This document shows positions 36,239 through 48,307 of a stretch of DNA of 64,000 nt, piece after piece. The stretch spans positions 35,157,296 through 35,221,295 of the forward strand of contig NC_030386.2 of NCBI RefSeq assembly GCF_001625215.2, written 5' to 3'. Position 1 is the first letter of the stretch; every line of letters begins with the position of its first letter. The notes beneath the pieces are model-generated. The model made no database searches, had not been told where the DNA came from, and saw only the letters and a list, made by a program, of their open reading frames with translations. The stretch comes from Daucus carota subsp. sativus. Its lineage: Eukaryota; Streptophyta; Magnoliopsida; Apiales; Apiaceae. Both the position numbers and the translations under genes were made by a program.

Positions 36239-38086
36239 ATGGAAGAAAAAGAAAGAAGTATCGCCAATTTAATCTCAAAATGCCCAAACATTAGAGTTCT
36301 CCGTCAAATCCATGCTCATCTTCTCACTCATCCACTCCTACCCATCTCTACTCTTTCATTTTCTCTCTCTAAACTCCTCTCCTTCTGCTCTCTCTCTCCT
36401 CATACAAACCTTAGCTACGCCCAAAAACTCTTCTCTCAAATCCCCAATCCCAACATTTTTGTTCACAATTCTCTCATCAAGGCATGTACTAATCTTCGAA
36501 ACCCATCTCATAAACCATTTGTAATCTTCAAAACGTTGATTAATAGAGGTTATCCTAAATCAAACACTTTTACGCTGTCATTGATACTCAAGTCTTGCTC
36601 GGTTTTATCGGATTTTGGAGAAGGTGGGCAGGTCCATTCTTGTGTTATACGAACTGGTTTTGGTTCCAATGTGTTTGTTCAGAGTGCATTGGTTAATTTT
36701 TATGCGAAGTGTGAGGAGATTGCGGGGGCACGGAAGATGTTTGATGAAATGACTGAGAGAAATTTGATCGCTTGGAGTAGTATGATTAGCGGGTATTCGA
36801 AATTGGGGTTGTTTGATGAGACATTGGGGTTGTTTAGGGAGATGCAAATGGCTGGTGTTGTGCCTGATGAAGTGATTATGTCGAGTGTGGTTTCGGCTTG
36901 TGGTGTTGCTGGAGCGTTGGATGTTGGGAGGTGGGTGCATTTGTATATTGATAAGAAGATGATTGGAAAAGATACTATGTTAATGACTGGGTTGGTTAAT
37001 ATGTATGCTAAGTGTGGTTGTATTAATGCAGCTAAAGAAGTTTTTGATGCAATGCCGGTTAGAGATACTAAGGCGTGGAGTTCGATGATTGTTGATTTTG
37101 CAATTCACGGGCATGCTGAAGATGCATTACAGACATTTGCTTTAATGGAAGCAGCAAAGGTAACTTGTTTTTACCATACTCGTGTTGAATGTAATGTAAT
37201 AAGACAAGAGGCTCCTGCTGGACATTTGATTCTTTGTGATGTGTGCAACTTTTGGCAGGTGCGGCCAAACAGTGTGGCATTTCTTGGTGTTTTGCTAGCA
37301 TGTGCTCATGGTGGGCTAGTCTCTGATGGCCGTAGATATTGGTCTACAATGCTAGGTTATGGGTTTGAAGCATCAATTGAGCATTATGGCTGCATGGTTG
37401 ATGTATTATGCCGTGCTAACCTTATTGAAGATGCTTATGCATTTGTTGAAAGAATGCCTATCAAACCAGATCCAGCAATTTGGCGAACTTTACTTGTAGG
37501 ATGCAAGAGGAACAAAATTTTGGAGAAAGGTGAGTTGGTAGGTGAGCGGTTGCTCAAGTTAGAGCCACTAAATGCAGAAAATTATACTCTCATATCCAAT
37601 CTTTATGCATCGTGTTCCCAGTGGGGGAAGATGAGCCTTGTGAGGAAGCAAATGAAGGTTAAAGGTGTCAAAGTAACACCTGGTTGTACGTCTATCGAAG
37701 TTAATGGTGTTGTCCACGAATTTGTAATGGGTGATTGGTCTCATCCAGAGCACAAGGAGATAAGAGAAGTTCTGGAGGATGTACGTCAGAGGGTCCATGA
37801 TTCTGGGCATGAGCCCTGGATTTCAGCTGTATTACATGATGTGGGTGATAAAGAGAAAGAAAATGATCTTTGTGAGCATAGTGAAAGACTTGCAATTGCT
37901 TATGGACTATTCAAGACTAAAGCGCCAACGGTGATTAGGGTAGTAAAGAACCTCAGGGCATGTGATGATTGTCATGAAGTGACAAAGATTATCAGTAAAT
38001 TGTACATGAGAGAGATCATTGTTAGGGACCGGCTCCGGTTCCACAAATTTGTCAATGGATCTTGTTCTTGCGGAGATTTTTGGTAA
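36239..38086 (+). CDS. PPR-DYW protein, organellar RNA editing factor
   Basis: The frame is open for 615 codons, but 37160-37258 (99 bp, GTAACT...TTGGCAG) is very probably an intron: removing it restores a normal PPR join MEAAK-VRPNSVAFLGVL and gives 582 aa. PLS-type repeats fill residues 50-400 (for example NVFVQSALVNFYAKCEEIAGA and NLIAWSSMISGYSKLGLFDE). E/E+ domains follow, then a DYW domain with the deaminase signature HSE (HSERLA) and CDDCH, ending CSCGDFW. Such proteins bind a single-stranded RNA site in plastids or mitochondria and convert a C to U. No clear transit peptide is visible in MEEKERSIANLISKC, so the compartment is open. Confidence 0.92.
   Translation: MEEKERSIANLISKCPNIRVLRQIHAHLLTHPLLPISTLSFSLSKLLSFCSLSPHTNLSYAQKLFSQIPNPNIFVHNSLIKACTNLRNPSHKPFVIFKTLINRGYPKSNTFTLSLILKSCSVLSDFGEGGQVHSCVIRTGFGSNVFVQSALVNFYAKCEEIAGARKMFDEMTERNLIAWSSMISGYSKLGLFDETLGLFREMQMAGVVPDEVIMSSVVSACGVAGALDVGRWVHLYIDKKMIGKDTMLMTGLVNMYAKCGCINAAKEVFDAMPVRDTKAWSSMIVDFAIHGHAEDALQTFALMEAAKVTCFYHTRVECNVIRQEAPAGHLILCDVCNFWQVRPNSVAFLGVLLACAHGGLVSDGRRYWSTMLGYGFEASIEHYGCMVDVLCRANLIEDAYAFVERMPIKPDPAIWRTLLVGCKRNKILEKGELVGERLLKLEPLNAENYTLISNLYASCSQWGKMSLVRKQMKVKGVKVTPGCTSIEVNGVVHEFVMGDWSHPEHKEIREVLEDVRQRVHDSGHEPWISAVLHDVGDKEKENDLCEHSERLAIAYGLFKTKAPTVIRVVKNLRACDDCHEVTKIISKLYMREIIVRDRLRFHKFVNGSCSCGDFW
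37160..37258 (+). other. 99-bp in-frame intron (retainable) in the PPR gene
   Basis: Donor AAAG/GTAACT and acceptor TTTTGGCAG/GTGCGG. Length is a multiple of three and it has no stop codon, so a retained form would add 33 residues between two helices of a PPR motif. Confidence 0.75.
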
Positions 38087-38651
38087 ATCTGGGATCCCTG
38101 TTACTAATATTATCAAACAACCCAAGTCCCGAGAGGGCATGAATTCTTCAATATTTGATCTCAACACAGAACCTCAAAACCGAGGCATCAAGTCTTGAAT
38201 CACGACAACAAACTTAATGTGAGGCATACATACACCGAGGCACACTACAAAGGCGTGGTTGATCTCAACACAAAACCTCAATAGTTGGATGATCAATTTA
38301 TCGTGAAACTTACATTGGTTCAAAACCTATATATGGATTACACTTAACATTATTATTCTGTCATGCATCTAAGTAACTCAACATGGGAAGAGCGGAAGAC
38401 AAGAAGGAATTTCTTAGAAAGTTTCATGAAAATTCATACTAGGCAGGTCTTTTTGACTGCAATTTTGGCAATTCATGGTCACTTCAAAAGGTAAACGACT
38501 GAAAACACTTATACAGTACCTGCATCCAAAATACGAATGAGCATAAACCAGGTTTCACATAAACTCTAAGCACCAACGAAGAATCACAAAAATGGAAGAA
38601 TCTATAACTTCTAAATGATAACGATCAAATAGAATGGTCAAAAGTTGGTTC

Positions 38652-39631
38652 TCAAGCATCTGGCATGATGTCTAAATTCTCCCAAAATGTGATTTCATCT
38701 GCTCCCATTGCTTTCTGCACACAAAAACACCAAAATAGTAGACACTTTAGCAACTTCAACAAAATCAGTTAAGTTACAACAATAGTCCATCTAAATTACC
38801 AGTTGAAACTCCTCTGAAAATTAGGGGAAAATTTTGAAATTTGTTTTTAACGTATCTAGCATTATTACATCAAGAATAATATAACATTGTTGGGAACACG
38901 TTATTGCATTGGCAAGTATAATTTAACATGTACTAATACACAAACAACTATAGTTTTTTTTTTAGTAACACAAACAACTATAGTTCAGCACATAATAAGA
39001 TGTATATTTATTACTGCACTACTTGTTAATCTACAGAAGACCTGTAATAGCTGCAAAATAATCATATCAACATTACTTTATTTAAAAGTACAGCTTCTCT
39101 TCCATATTATCTGAAATTCCAAATCATTCAAGACAAAGTAAGAACTTACTTGGTTAGGCTTACGCTTACGCTTATCCAGTGATACTTACGTTGTGCCTTT
39201 CTCCCCCGACGCCTGGAAACAGATCCTGTGACGCTTTTACCCGAGGATTCTGGACCAGCAAAGTCAGTAGCAAGTGAAGAAGAAATTTCAGGAGTTTTAT
39301 CATTTGCATTAACAACTTCCTCCTCTGCTTCCTTTTCTTTCTTTATACTGCTTCTGAGTATTCGAGTGCTTCCACGTTCACCATCTCCATCCATGTGAGT
39401 CTTATGCATGGTCTTTAATTTTTTCGCTTGACTACGAGCACCCTCAGAGTCCTCCGGTTCTCTCTTTATAACAATATCAGCTGTCCCAGCATCTTCAGTC
39501 TTAAGCTTTTCACTGGCTTTAGGGACCTTCACCGTATCCCTGTCATTAGCTTTTGCATCTCGTGTTTTTCGCGGCCTTAATACCCTAGTACTTCCGGTTA
39601 CAGCAGATTTGCACTGTTTCTTCCTAGCCAT
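38652..39631 (-). CDS. Small lysine-rich protein, unrecognised
   Basis: Exon 1 starts at the ATG at 39631 (MARKKQCKSAVTGSTR) and is open to about 39190. It is rich in Lys, Arg and Glu, with a repeated short block RVLRPRK / RILRSSIKK and an RRRGRK stretch near the end, suggesting a nuclear protein. A likely donor is CAAC/GTAAGT near 39190. A plausible last exon is 38652-38714, reading KAMGADEITFWENLDIMPDA then stop. The phases of the simplest join do not match, so an extra small exon or another acceptor is probable. Function unknown. Confidence 0.55.
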
Positions 39632-39639
39632 GATTAGGA

Positions 39640-41316
39640 TTCAATGGTCTGAAATTTACAGGGAATGAGTGAAGAATTAAAGCACGTATAGCCATTTATA
39701 TCTCATAATTAATCTCAAAATAACCACATAATTTGAACAAAGAAAATATTATAATAAAATCTCACAAAAAAACAATATCATATCATTTGTAGAAAAATTA
39801 AAAAATCTCTAGAAAATGCATAAAATGACATAACTAATGCTACCGATAAAGTTTCAGCTTGGCACGGGTATTAAAATAGTATATATAAATGAACGATTAC
39901 TATTTCGAGTTGGATTCAATTCACCCGGTCAGGTCAGGTTTTGGGTTGAGCATTTTTACCGATTTAAATATTCTGGTTCATATTTGAATAAAATATTTTA
40001 TCGAATATGTCAATCTGATTAGAAATTGTCACCCCAAATTATAGTAAAAAATTTCAATTGAGTGTGCTTATAAAAATATATACCAGATTGCTTTGAACCC
40101 CCTTCCCTTTTCATCATTCCCAAAAAATAACTAAACTCAACAATCTTATGAATATGTTTAGTTTTATTCTTACGGACTAAATCAGAGCAGAAGGTATTTC
40201 TTAAAAAGTAGATAAACAGTTTTTAAGCTAGATCTTATGACAATTTTCTTATAGAACGACAACACATTCTACACCCAACACAAAACAAGATTAATGATGC
40301 AAGTTATTATATCAACTTAAATACAAAAGTAATGATCCAAATCATTAGATCAATTTAGTGATGCGAAATTTCAGTATTAAAAATGAGATACTTTCATCCA
40401 ATTCAAAATGAATTATTAAAAATGAGCGTACCTTATTGATCGAAGATGTGATTAAGATGGGTAGATCACCGGAACTACGGCAACCTTATAAACAAGAAAT
40501 TAAGAACGTTATATATAGAAAAGAGCAGATATGGTTTATGGGGAATACGGGACGTTACAAACGACAAATGAAGAGCGTTATATATAAAAAAGCTGGCGTT
40601 ACAAATAAGAAGAGTATATATATGTTTAGACTTTAGATATAGTGATAAAATAAATTTGATATAAAAAATATATTTATAGATTAATTTCAAATTTTGAAAT
40701 TTTTGTTATAAGAAACATAAATATATATGAGATATTTTTGCTGCATCATGTATATCTTTTTAATATAATTTAAAAGTTAATAATTTACTCACACACATAT
40801 TTATATGTGTTATATATAATTAAAGATTTCATAACCAATATGACCGTAACAAGTGTGCATGTTTGATAGTGTATGTTTGATAGCACATACCAATGATGCC
40901 CCATTTAAGGCTCGAAGTACTCATATAAATTAAAGAATAATATTACCGAATCTCAAATTTTATTTTCTAAACAACGTAACAGACATACAGTTATTCTTAA
41001 TTCGGTGGCTTCTGTGCTTTATAGGATGTCCATTATTATTTATGTGAGTGGAACCAATCATAACAACTAAATTTGAGAAAAAAAATTCGCCAAACACTTT
41101 TTGGGTACCTAATATTTTCGTAAACTAAAAAATAATAATTTATTCCTATATGCATGTATTATGCATAATAAAAGATTTTTTTTAATAATTTAACTATGTG
41201 TGTTTGATGGCAATAAAGGATGAATATCAAAATTAGACATAATTATGTCAACTTAAGAAAAAAAATCCATAATTATCATAAATTTTGCATATTTATACAA
41301 TAATACAACTTTCAAA
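39640..41316. other. AT-rich intergenic region, no gene seen
   Basis: Short AT-rich frames only; no family or repeat ends recognised. Confidence 0.5.
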
Positions 41317-41641
41317 TTGAAGGCAAAAGGTATCATCACAATACCTAGTTTGTTTTTGCCATCATAATGCCCATTACAAAAATATGTAACCTGACTTGCT
41401 CATATTTGATCTCTACCATTTCATCGATCATGAGGCGGTGGTAGTGCCGTCCGGACCATTCTTGTTAGTCCCGATCTTATCGATCGGGGTAAACGGTGAG
41501 GTATGGATGAAGCTGTGATGTTGTATATGATACAAATTTCAGGTTCGATTAGTAAAAAGTAAAATTTTACTAAGGATGTTCCTTTTTAAAATGAGTATTG
41601 CGGGATACTTTTCATAAAATAAAACAATAATTCATATGATA
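41317..41641 (+). repeat. 325-bp direct repeat R1
   Basis: Identical by eye over its whole length to 48308-48632. It begins TTGAAGGCAAAAGG and ends AATTCATATGATA. It is not bounded by TG...CA and has no primer-binding site next to it. Confidence 0.9.
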
Positions 41642-41810
41642 TTAAGGCCGTGGTCCCAGCATAGCTACAATTTTAGAGTAGCATCTCTCATCTGCTACTG
41701 CAGATATTGTATATCAAACAAGTATTTTAGGACATGAAGATGGTATCCAAAAATTCAAATGCTTGGATTAACAAATTATATAACTGTTCCACGTACTCTA
41801 TAAATATGAA

Positions 41811-41915
41811 CTCTGGATATGCAGTCTATAATAGGTCTTAAAAACATTTGTGCAGGACAAAATTCCTCCATCAGACACACATCATACACTCTGGATATGC
41901 AGTCTATAATAGGTC
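41811..41915 (+). repeat. 27-bp direct repeat, two copies 78 bp apart
   Basis: CTCTGGATATGCAGTCTATA with the next seven bases AATAGGTC-like occurs at 41811-41837 and again at 41889-41915. Confidence 0.8.
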
Positions 41916-42254
41916 ACCAATAAATTTTGTTTATTCGAGTCGGGACAAAGAAAGACTAAATAAAGACTAAATTAAAAAGCAGTACACGGTACCTCATCTG
42001 GAGTTGGGAATTTGATGGATACAATGAAGCATATGATACTATGATAGTCATTTATATGAGGAAGGAGCCGAAGAATGTAAGAATCATTCAATTAGTTTCA
42101 TCATGCGCTAATTATCCTCATTATATATTTTGTTATGCTATGATAATTGTTCCCATATCTTTAAATGCAGTTTATATGTTGAGGAAGAGCCGGATGTTGA
42201 TACTTCTTGGGAAGGATACATGAATCCTGGTCCTCCACTGGTGTTTGCAAGTAG

Positions 42255-42400
42255 TGTGGTTCATGTACATGGATTATGGAGCGAAATAATAAATCAAATA
42301 AAATGCTACTCCAACATTTTTCTCTTTGCTGCAAAAATGGTCATCTTAAATTTCATCCGGAAGAACAGCCTCCCGAGCCTCTTGCTTCCTTCTATCTGGT
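42255..42400 (+). pseudogene. Fragment of a Helitron helicase-like protein
   Basis: Reads CGSCTWIMERNNKSNK, then FSLCCKNGHLKFHP and EEQPPEPLASFYLV. The spacing of CxxC, W..ER and FSLCC.NG followed by a Pro-rich PPEPL resembles the region before the helicase-like N domain of plant Helitrons. A TAG directly precedes it and the frame soon closes. Confidence 0.5.
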
Positions 42401-42827
42401 AGTGAACAATCAGCACACTTCAGAAAAAACATGCAGGTTTATAATGCTATGTTTATGTTCTTTCCCTTGACCATTTTTATCTTTTGCCTGGCCTCCAGAA
42501 TGATCACTCGCTAATGCGCTATTATCCGCATCTGCTGAACCAATATCGTCGTCTTCTTTTGGCTGACTGATGACACTATCTTGCCTCTTCTTTATCAATT
42601 TCTTTGCAGATTTATTCTCCTCTTTTTCTTGATTAGCCACTTCGGTTGCAGCTAGATGCTGAGATGACAAAATATGGTTATATTTAACCATATAAGGGGG
42701 ATATCTTGGAGAGGATGTCACTCATTGAGGTTGGGATAACTTAGCATCACATGAATTGTATATTAATCTTTGTAGTTCCTATAAAATATTCTTTTAGCTG
42801 ACTTTTGGTTTTCTGGGTCTATCCTTG

Positions 42828-42980
42828 CAGTGTGCAGAACATATTGTGGCCGCAAGGAAGTCTTCTTTCCAGATTTTAATATCAGCTCACCTCAAGAAAT
42901 TAGCCCGCATCTGCTGCATTCCGCAGTTTACAACAATGTCATTTTTTGTGGTGAGATTGATGGAGCTGTATTAGATTTTT
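42828..42980 (+). pseudogene. Exon-like fragment, source gene not recognised
   Basis: Reads VCRTYCGRKEVFFPDFNISS then PQEISPHLLHSAVYNN and VIFCGEIDGAV, behind an acceptor-like TCCTTGCAG. Base composition is clearly less AT-rich than the surroundings. Confidence 0.3.
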
Positions 42981-43718
42981 TGTTCCCTTCTAATATGCTT
43001 GCAACTTGAAGTTTTGTATCTGAAAGATTCTTAAGATACAGTCAAATATGCTCAATATTGATTCTAGCTACCAAAAAATATTTAACACAATCATAGAGCC
43101 TAATGTAACCGATGACATAATACATATCTTAAAAAATTACAAGAGGTGTGCCTCACTTGAATGAAGGAATTTTATTTTGGTTTTTGTAAATCGTTTTAAT
43201 GCTCAAAATGTGTCCATACTCTGTGCCTGGTAAGTTGAAAGAATCATTTGTGAGGCATTTTTTCTCCAAAGTTCAAGATCAATATCTTTTTTATATATAT
43301 GAATAAGTTTGTTTTAATTAAAGAAGCTCACACAGCGCAGCACGCTATCTTTATTTTTGCTTTAAAATTAATCGAATCTTTACCGAAAGTTCAATATTCA
43401 CCGATATATTTAACATCAATCACACATTTTTCAACAAATAGTTGAGAAAATATCATATGCAATTTTTCGCATTTTTTCCAATTTAACCTTAATCCCTGTT
43501 TTATAAATATTATTTAAAATTATTTTCGTATGCAAATATTAATTAAAAATCTTAACTCGCATACTTCATAATTTAAAAATTAATGCTATAAGCAATATCT
43601 ACAGTCTTGGATCTGTAATCTGGGATTTATGTCCAAGTAATTTGTTGGCAAAATCAATAAAAATGAGACGTATTACTAAAATTTAAAAAACACATAAATT
43701 GACACAATTAAAAAAATC

Positions 43719-43797
43719 ACCTATCGTATTATTTGATGATGCAGAGCTTGATAGAGCCGTCCATCCTGCTCTTATTGGAAGTCTATATAACAAGGCA
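43719..43797 (+). pseudogene. Aldehyde dehydrogenase-like exon fragment
   Basis: Reads PIVLFDDAELDRAV then HPALIGSLYNK, which fits the ALDH segment with I.FDDAD.D.AV...L...FNKG. It ends AACAAG before GCAAGT, where the parent exon probably had a donor. Confidence 0.5.
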
Positions 43798-45274
43798 AGT
43801 AGATTCCACTGTTTAGTACTTCTCACTTAACTTACACCAGACAACATAAACATACAACTTCCTTCATGTACTTCCAGGGACATTGAACGTGAGGTAGCAT
43901 CAGAGCAAATTGTTTGTCAATTGACAACACGCCCTGCACCAAGGTAATGTGAAATATAATTTTGTCATTTAATATAAACAACTAAATAAATTGAAACGAG
44001 AGATGTCCATGTATTCTTTAACATTATTCGTTTCCTCTACAATTCACTGGAACTTATATGCTAGACATCTAGAAAACATACATGAAATAGTCTAATATTT
44101 TTCAAACTTAATTTTATTAAGTGATATTCAGCTCTCATAATTTTTTAACATCTTTTTTTTGATCACCTTGCTCAATGATTGCTCTTCATCACGCCCTGCT
44201 AATAACCGCAAATATTTAAGGTATGAATGTTAATCGTTTACTATTTACATTAAGTAGATATCAGAATTCATGTGAATTACTTTTATTACTACCAACTCTA
44301 TTAATCCCCGTATTGATGCAATTAGCCTCTAACAAGTCTTAAAATAGATCTATCAATGTTGCAGGAAAATGTCAGGGGAATGTTAAGTACTAAAGTATCT
44401 TTCAGTGATTAATCAACTCGCCAGAGATTTATCAAAATGATTATACGAAGTATTCATCGGGTACATTTTATTATTTTATATAAAAATATAATTTCCATCT
44501 TACCCACCTAATTTCAGTTTTCTTCAGCCTAATCCCAATATTTACATAAAATATGTAATTCTCCTAATTTTACAAGGCTACACATTTACTCACGACCTAA
44601 GAGCACCCACGATCAATTCATGCTTCGGGACCTGTGAAATGGAAGTTTTCCTGTGACTTTCCATTGGAGTTGATCAAAAGAAATAGTCTGGGACCTCTTT
44701 GGCGGTCTGGGGCACTTTCATTGTAGTGTCCTATACTCCTATTTATAAGTTTAACATTTATTGAGGACCAAATGAAATGAGCTGTTTAAATTTTTGTCGT
44801 TTGTTTTGTTAAATGTCATGTTAAAATGGGCTCCAGCACAGAAGCAACATGTCTGCCTTCCCATTTTTGGAACACTTTTATATATTTATGTAAATTATGC
44901 TTCAAGTATACTGCAGATTTGTGTGTAATTTTTTTATATGGTGTTGGATTTTATATTTGCATTATTTTGAATAAGAGATCTGAAGCTACGCAATAATCTA
45001 TCTAAATCATCAACTAAAACAGATTATAAAAATAGGTAGTTATAATTAGAATATTTTGTGCAAAAAAATAGATAGTTGGAGTACTGAACACAAAACCTTC
45101 CTGAGAATGTTAGAATTAGATGATCCTTACTTCCATCGCTTCTTTCTGCTTATTAATAATTTACCAAGCTTTATTGTTGTTTTAAGGAGACGGAACAACA
45201 CAATGCACAGAATATGAACGATTTAAGCAGTTCTAAATAGTTCCAATACTTTTGAAAGAAATTTTGCGTACCAG

Positions 45275-45535
45275 GTTCAAGGTCTTAGGTGGAGATTATA
45301 ATTTAGTTAATGGCCAATTGCAAATATCAACCTTTGAAGTACTCCATGTGACAGGAAAAGGAGAGAGACCGATAGGTCACTGGACAACAATAGAGGGCTA
45401 TCAAGATATCTAGATTCAGTCGGCAGATCTTCAAAATATTCCACTTCTGTTGATGTTCTAAGAAGCATCATCTGGCCTGGATACTCGACTGTTAAGCCAA
45501 TCTATTGGGGTGTACCATCTTCAGGGAAAGGGTTT
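45275..45535 (+). pseudogene. Plant glutamate receptor-like (GLR) gene fragment
   Basis: After an acceptor-like CCAG it reads FKVLGGDYNLVNGQLQIS, then TFEVLHVTGKGERPIGHWT. After a frame change it continues with VLRSIIWPGYSTVKP. This is the end of the ligand-binding ANF domain of plant GLRs (VNGQLQ.STFE..NV.GKGER.IGFW ... IIWPG). Only this piece is present, consistent with capture by the Helitron. Confidence 0.75.
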
Positions 45536-45771
45536 TAGTGCACTGGACAGTTGAGAAATTGGTTTTTTCTTTGTCAAATTGGGTTCCCTGTTTGGCCAAC
45601 TTTTCAGGTTTTGTTCTTTCTTCTTTTTCACCCAGTTTGGTTTAACTAATTAATTTCTTATAAAAGAATTTAATATTTTTATTTATTGTTTACTGTTTAG
45701 AGTTTTTTGTTACAATCTTCAAATGAAATGTTCATTTTGTTATTAGTGAAGGATGATATATGTATTTTGTT

Positions 45772-45841
45772 GAAAGAATGCTGGATGGAACTCAAGGAAT
45801 ACTGGATAGAACTCAAGGAATGCTGGATGAAGCTGAAGGGA
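45772..45841 (+). repeat. 21-bp tandem repeat, about 3 units
   Basis: Units near TGCTGGATGGAACTCAAGGAA repeat with small changes. Translated they give a 7-residue repeat (ECWMELK, EYWIELK, ECWMKLK), but no gene is supported. Confidence 0.7.
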
Positions 45842-46804
45842 TGCTTGGTTGACGTTTGTATCAGGTTTGTCTGCTTTATAATTTGTGCATTTCAATATTT
45901 TGCAAGTTTGGGTGTACTTTTTCATAGAAGCTTGATATTAGTTCTATTTTTAAGTAGGATATTTTTTTTAAGTTTGGGTGTCCTGGCTTCCAGTTTGTCT
46001 TAACTTTATACTTCTGATCTAATAAAAGAACAATTTTTATTATTAAGAAGGTAGTGAGTTTGAAAGTGAGGCCTCCAGTATTGCATGACCTCTGATAGCA
46101 TGTGGACTCATCATCTCCTAAAATATTAGCATGTTAAAACTATGGCTTTACTGGATCACATCCTTTATGTAACACTATATATTTCGCCTCGAATGTGTTT
46201 GAAGGGGTTGAAACTTTTCCAAATCAAAAAACTACAAAAGCGTCTGAAATCAATGTCATGGTAACTAAGTGTTAGATACATATAATTTTATCGAGGTACA
46301 TTAATATATTTAGTTTGTTTCTATCAATTTCGTTAATGTGGTACTTTCAATATGCTTAAATTATAATTTAAACTTCTTTCCCTTAATAATGTGCAAAGAC
46401 TCAGAGGCTTTTGTAAATGGTTTTATATTTTATTTGATATTTTTTTTTAGCAATAGTATGGCCACAATGTTTCCATCATTTAGTTTAATTTGATTTCTGA
46501 TATGATTTTTGTATCACAACTTATCTGATCTATTGACAAACTCCAGATCTGAATTAGCCTGAATCTTCATACTAATTGCAAACTATGTCACCAATAGTTC
46601 TGCATCAGACTGCATTGCACTTAGCTCAACATATTATGGAGTACACAACAGAGATGCTGAGATTCTTAATATTAGGACTGTTATACTTTTGCAGTTTATA
46701 TACAATTGTGTGTGTGCGTGTGTGTTGTGGAGAGAGTTTTAATATTCCTTTTATATATGCTGGTATATTGAGTCGAATTTTTTTCAGGTCTTAATTTTAT
46801 GTAT

Positions 46805-46921
46805 TCAGGTCTGGACATTATTGTTGGGATACCATGGACATAATTCAACTTATGCACAAAGGGAGTATATGATGGCAGTCAAGAAAATAGAGTACGAGGC
46901 TATTAACTTGCAGTGGCAGGT
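46805..46921 (+). pseudogene. Exon-like fragment, source gene not recognised
   Basis: Between an acceptor-like TATTCAG and a donor-like CAG/GTATCT it reads WTLLLGYHGHNSTYAQ then REYMMAVKKIEYEAINLQWQ without a stop. Confidence 0.3.
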
Positions 46922-48307
46922 ATCTAGCTAAATATGAGGGTGCTTGGGCATTTACTAATGCTCTGGTATTTTAACACATGGTACTCATGGTTGTACAATT
47001 GTTTTTTGAACAAGAGAGAGAGCCAAGAAAAGCCAATTATCCTGATCAGACTCTAGGTTTCAGATTTATCAAAATTCAAACAATTTTACTGTTAAAAGCC
47101 ATGGAAGATTGTTCAGGTTCATTCATTCTCCATTTGGATGAAGTGATTTAATTTTCATGTGCTTCTATGTCACTTGATTATGCACATTATTAATAGATTT
47201 GGCTCAGGGTAATCAAATTTTGCTAAGAAGATAGACCAAGTTTTATTTAATCTCTCAATTGAATTATCCTTGGCCTCTTTCTAATAGCAGAAGTTGAGGA
47301 GCTATAAGAGGGTAAGAGGCATTTTCTGTTTTAGTTTAAAGTTGAGATATACTGAGAAGAGAATGCCATTTATCAGCCTCAGGATCGTAAGCAACCCACT
47401 GATTCTTAGAACCTTCAGTCAGAGCAGAGGAAACAACCAGTCTCCACACCATCCCTCTCTAGCTTTGTAGTTGGAATAATCTGAGGAGCGTAACATATCT
47501 CTCCATCCTATAAAGACAGTTTCTAGAATCCATGGGACAATCTTGCCAAACATCTCAGAGCTATATAGTTAACGATTACTCTGCGTGTGAGAGTTTATTT
47601 TTCTAGGATTTTTAAATTCTGAAATTAATAATAATAAAGAGTAATCTTCATTTGGTATTGTTGTTTGAAATAATTATATATAATTTTTTTTATATAAATT
47701 AATAGCATTGGAACCGCTAAATTTTATTAAGTATTTAAATTTTTAGTATCTTTTTATGTCAATCATAAATATTAATAAAAGCTTATCTTCCTTCGTTTTT
47801 CCTTTTTTCAATAATTTTTTACAATCCTTCTTTTTAAGTTTGAAAATTATTGAAGATCTTAGCACGTGCAAGCATGGTTTTCATATAATGTATAACAAAT
47901 AATTGTTAGAATCAACATAGAATTTTGGTTATCATATTTAACAAAATTTTTTAAAATGATATTCTCACTGACGTTATAATTAAATTTAAAATTTTATGCA
48001 AATATAGCTTAAAATTTGATCATTCGGAATCTTTAATTTTAAAAAAATGTTGTAGTATATAAAAATTAATAAATTAATAAGTATAATTCAGATACAAATA
48101 TTACTTCACTATATTTTGTTAGCATAAATCTCAATTTTTAACAGGGAATACTGTATATCACAAATAATTAATTTTTTGATGATGTAATACCTTTAAATAT
48201 ACATAATATGCTAAATAAAGATTAAAAATCTAATGTTAATTCCAACCTCATTTTAATGAAAATTTTAATAATTTACTCGCACGCGAAGCGCGGGCATAAT
48301 TCCCTAG

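Noticed and set aside
45707-46003. 98-codon frame with a heptad repeat as a gene
   Set aside because: It comes from a 21-bp tandem repeat in Helitron filler and has no conserved domain.
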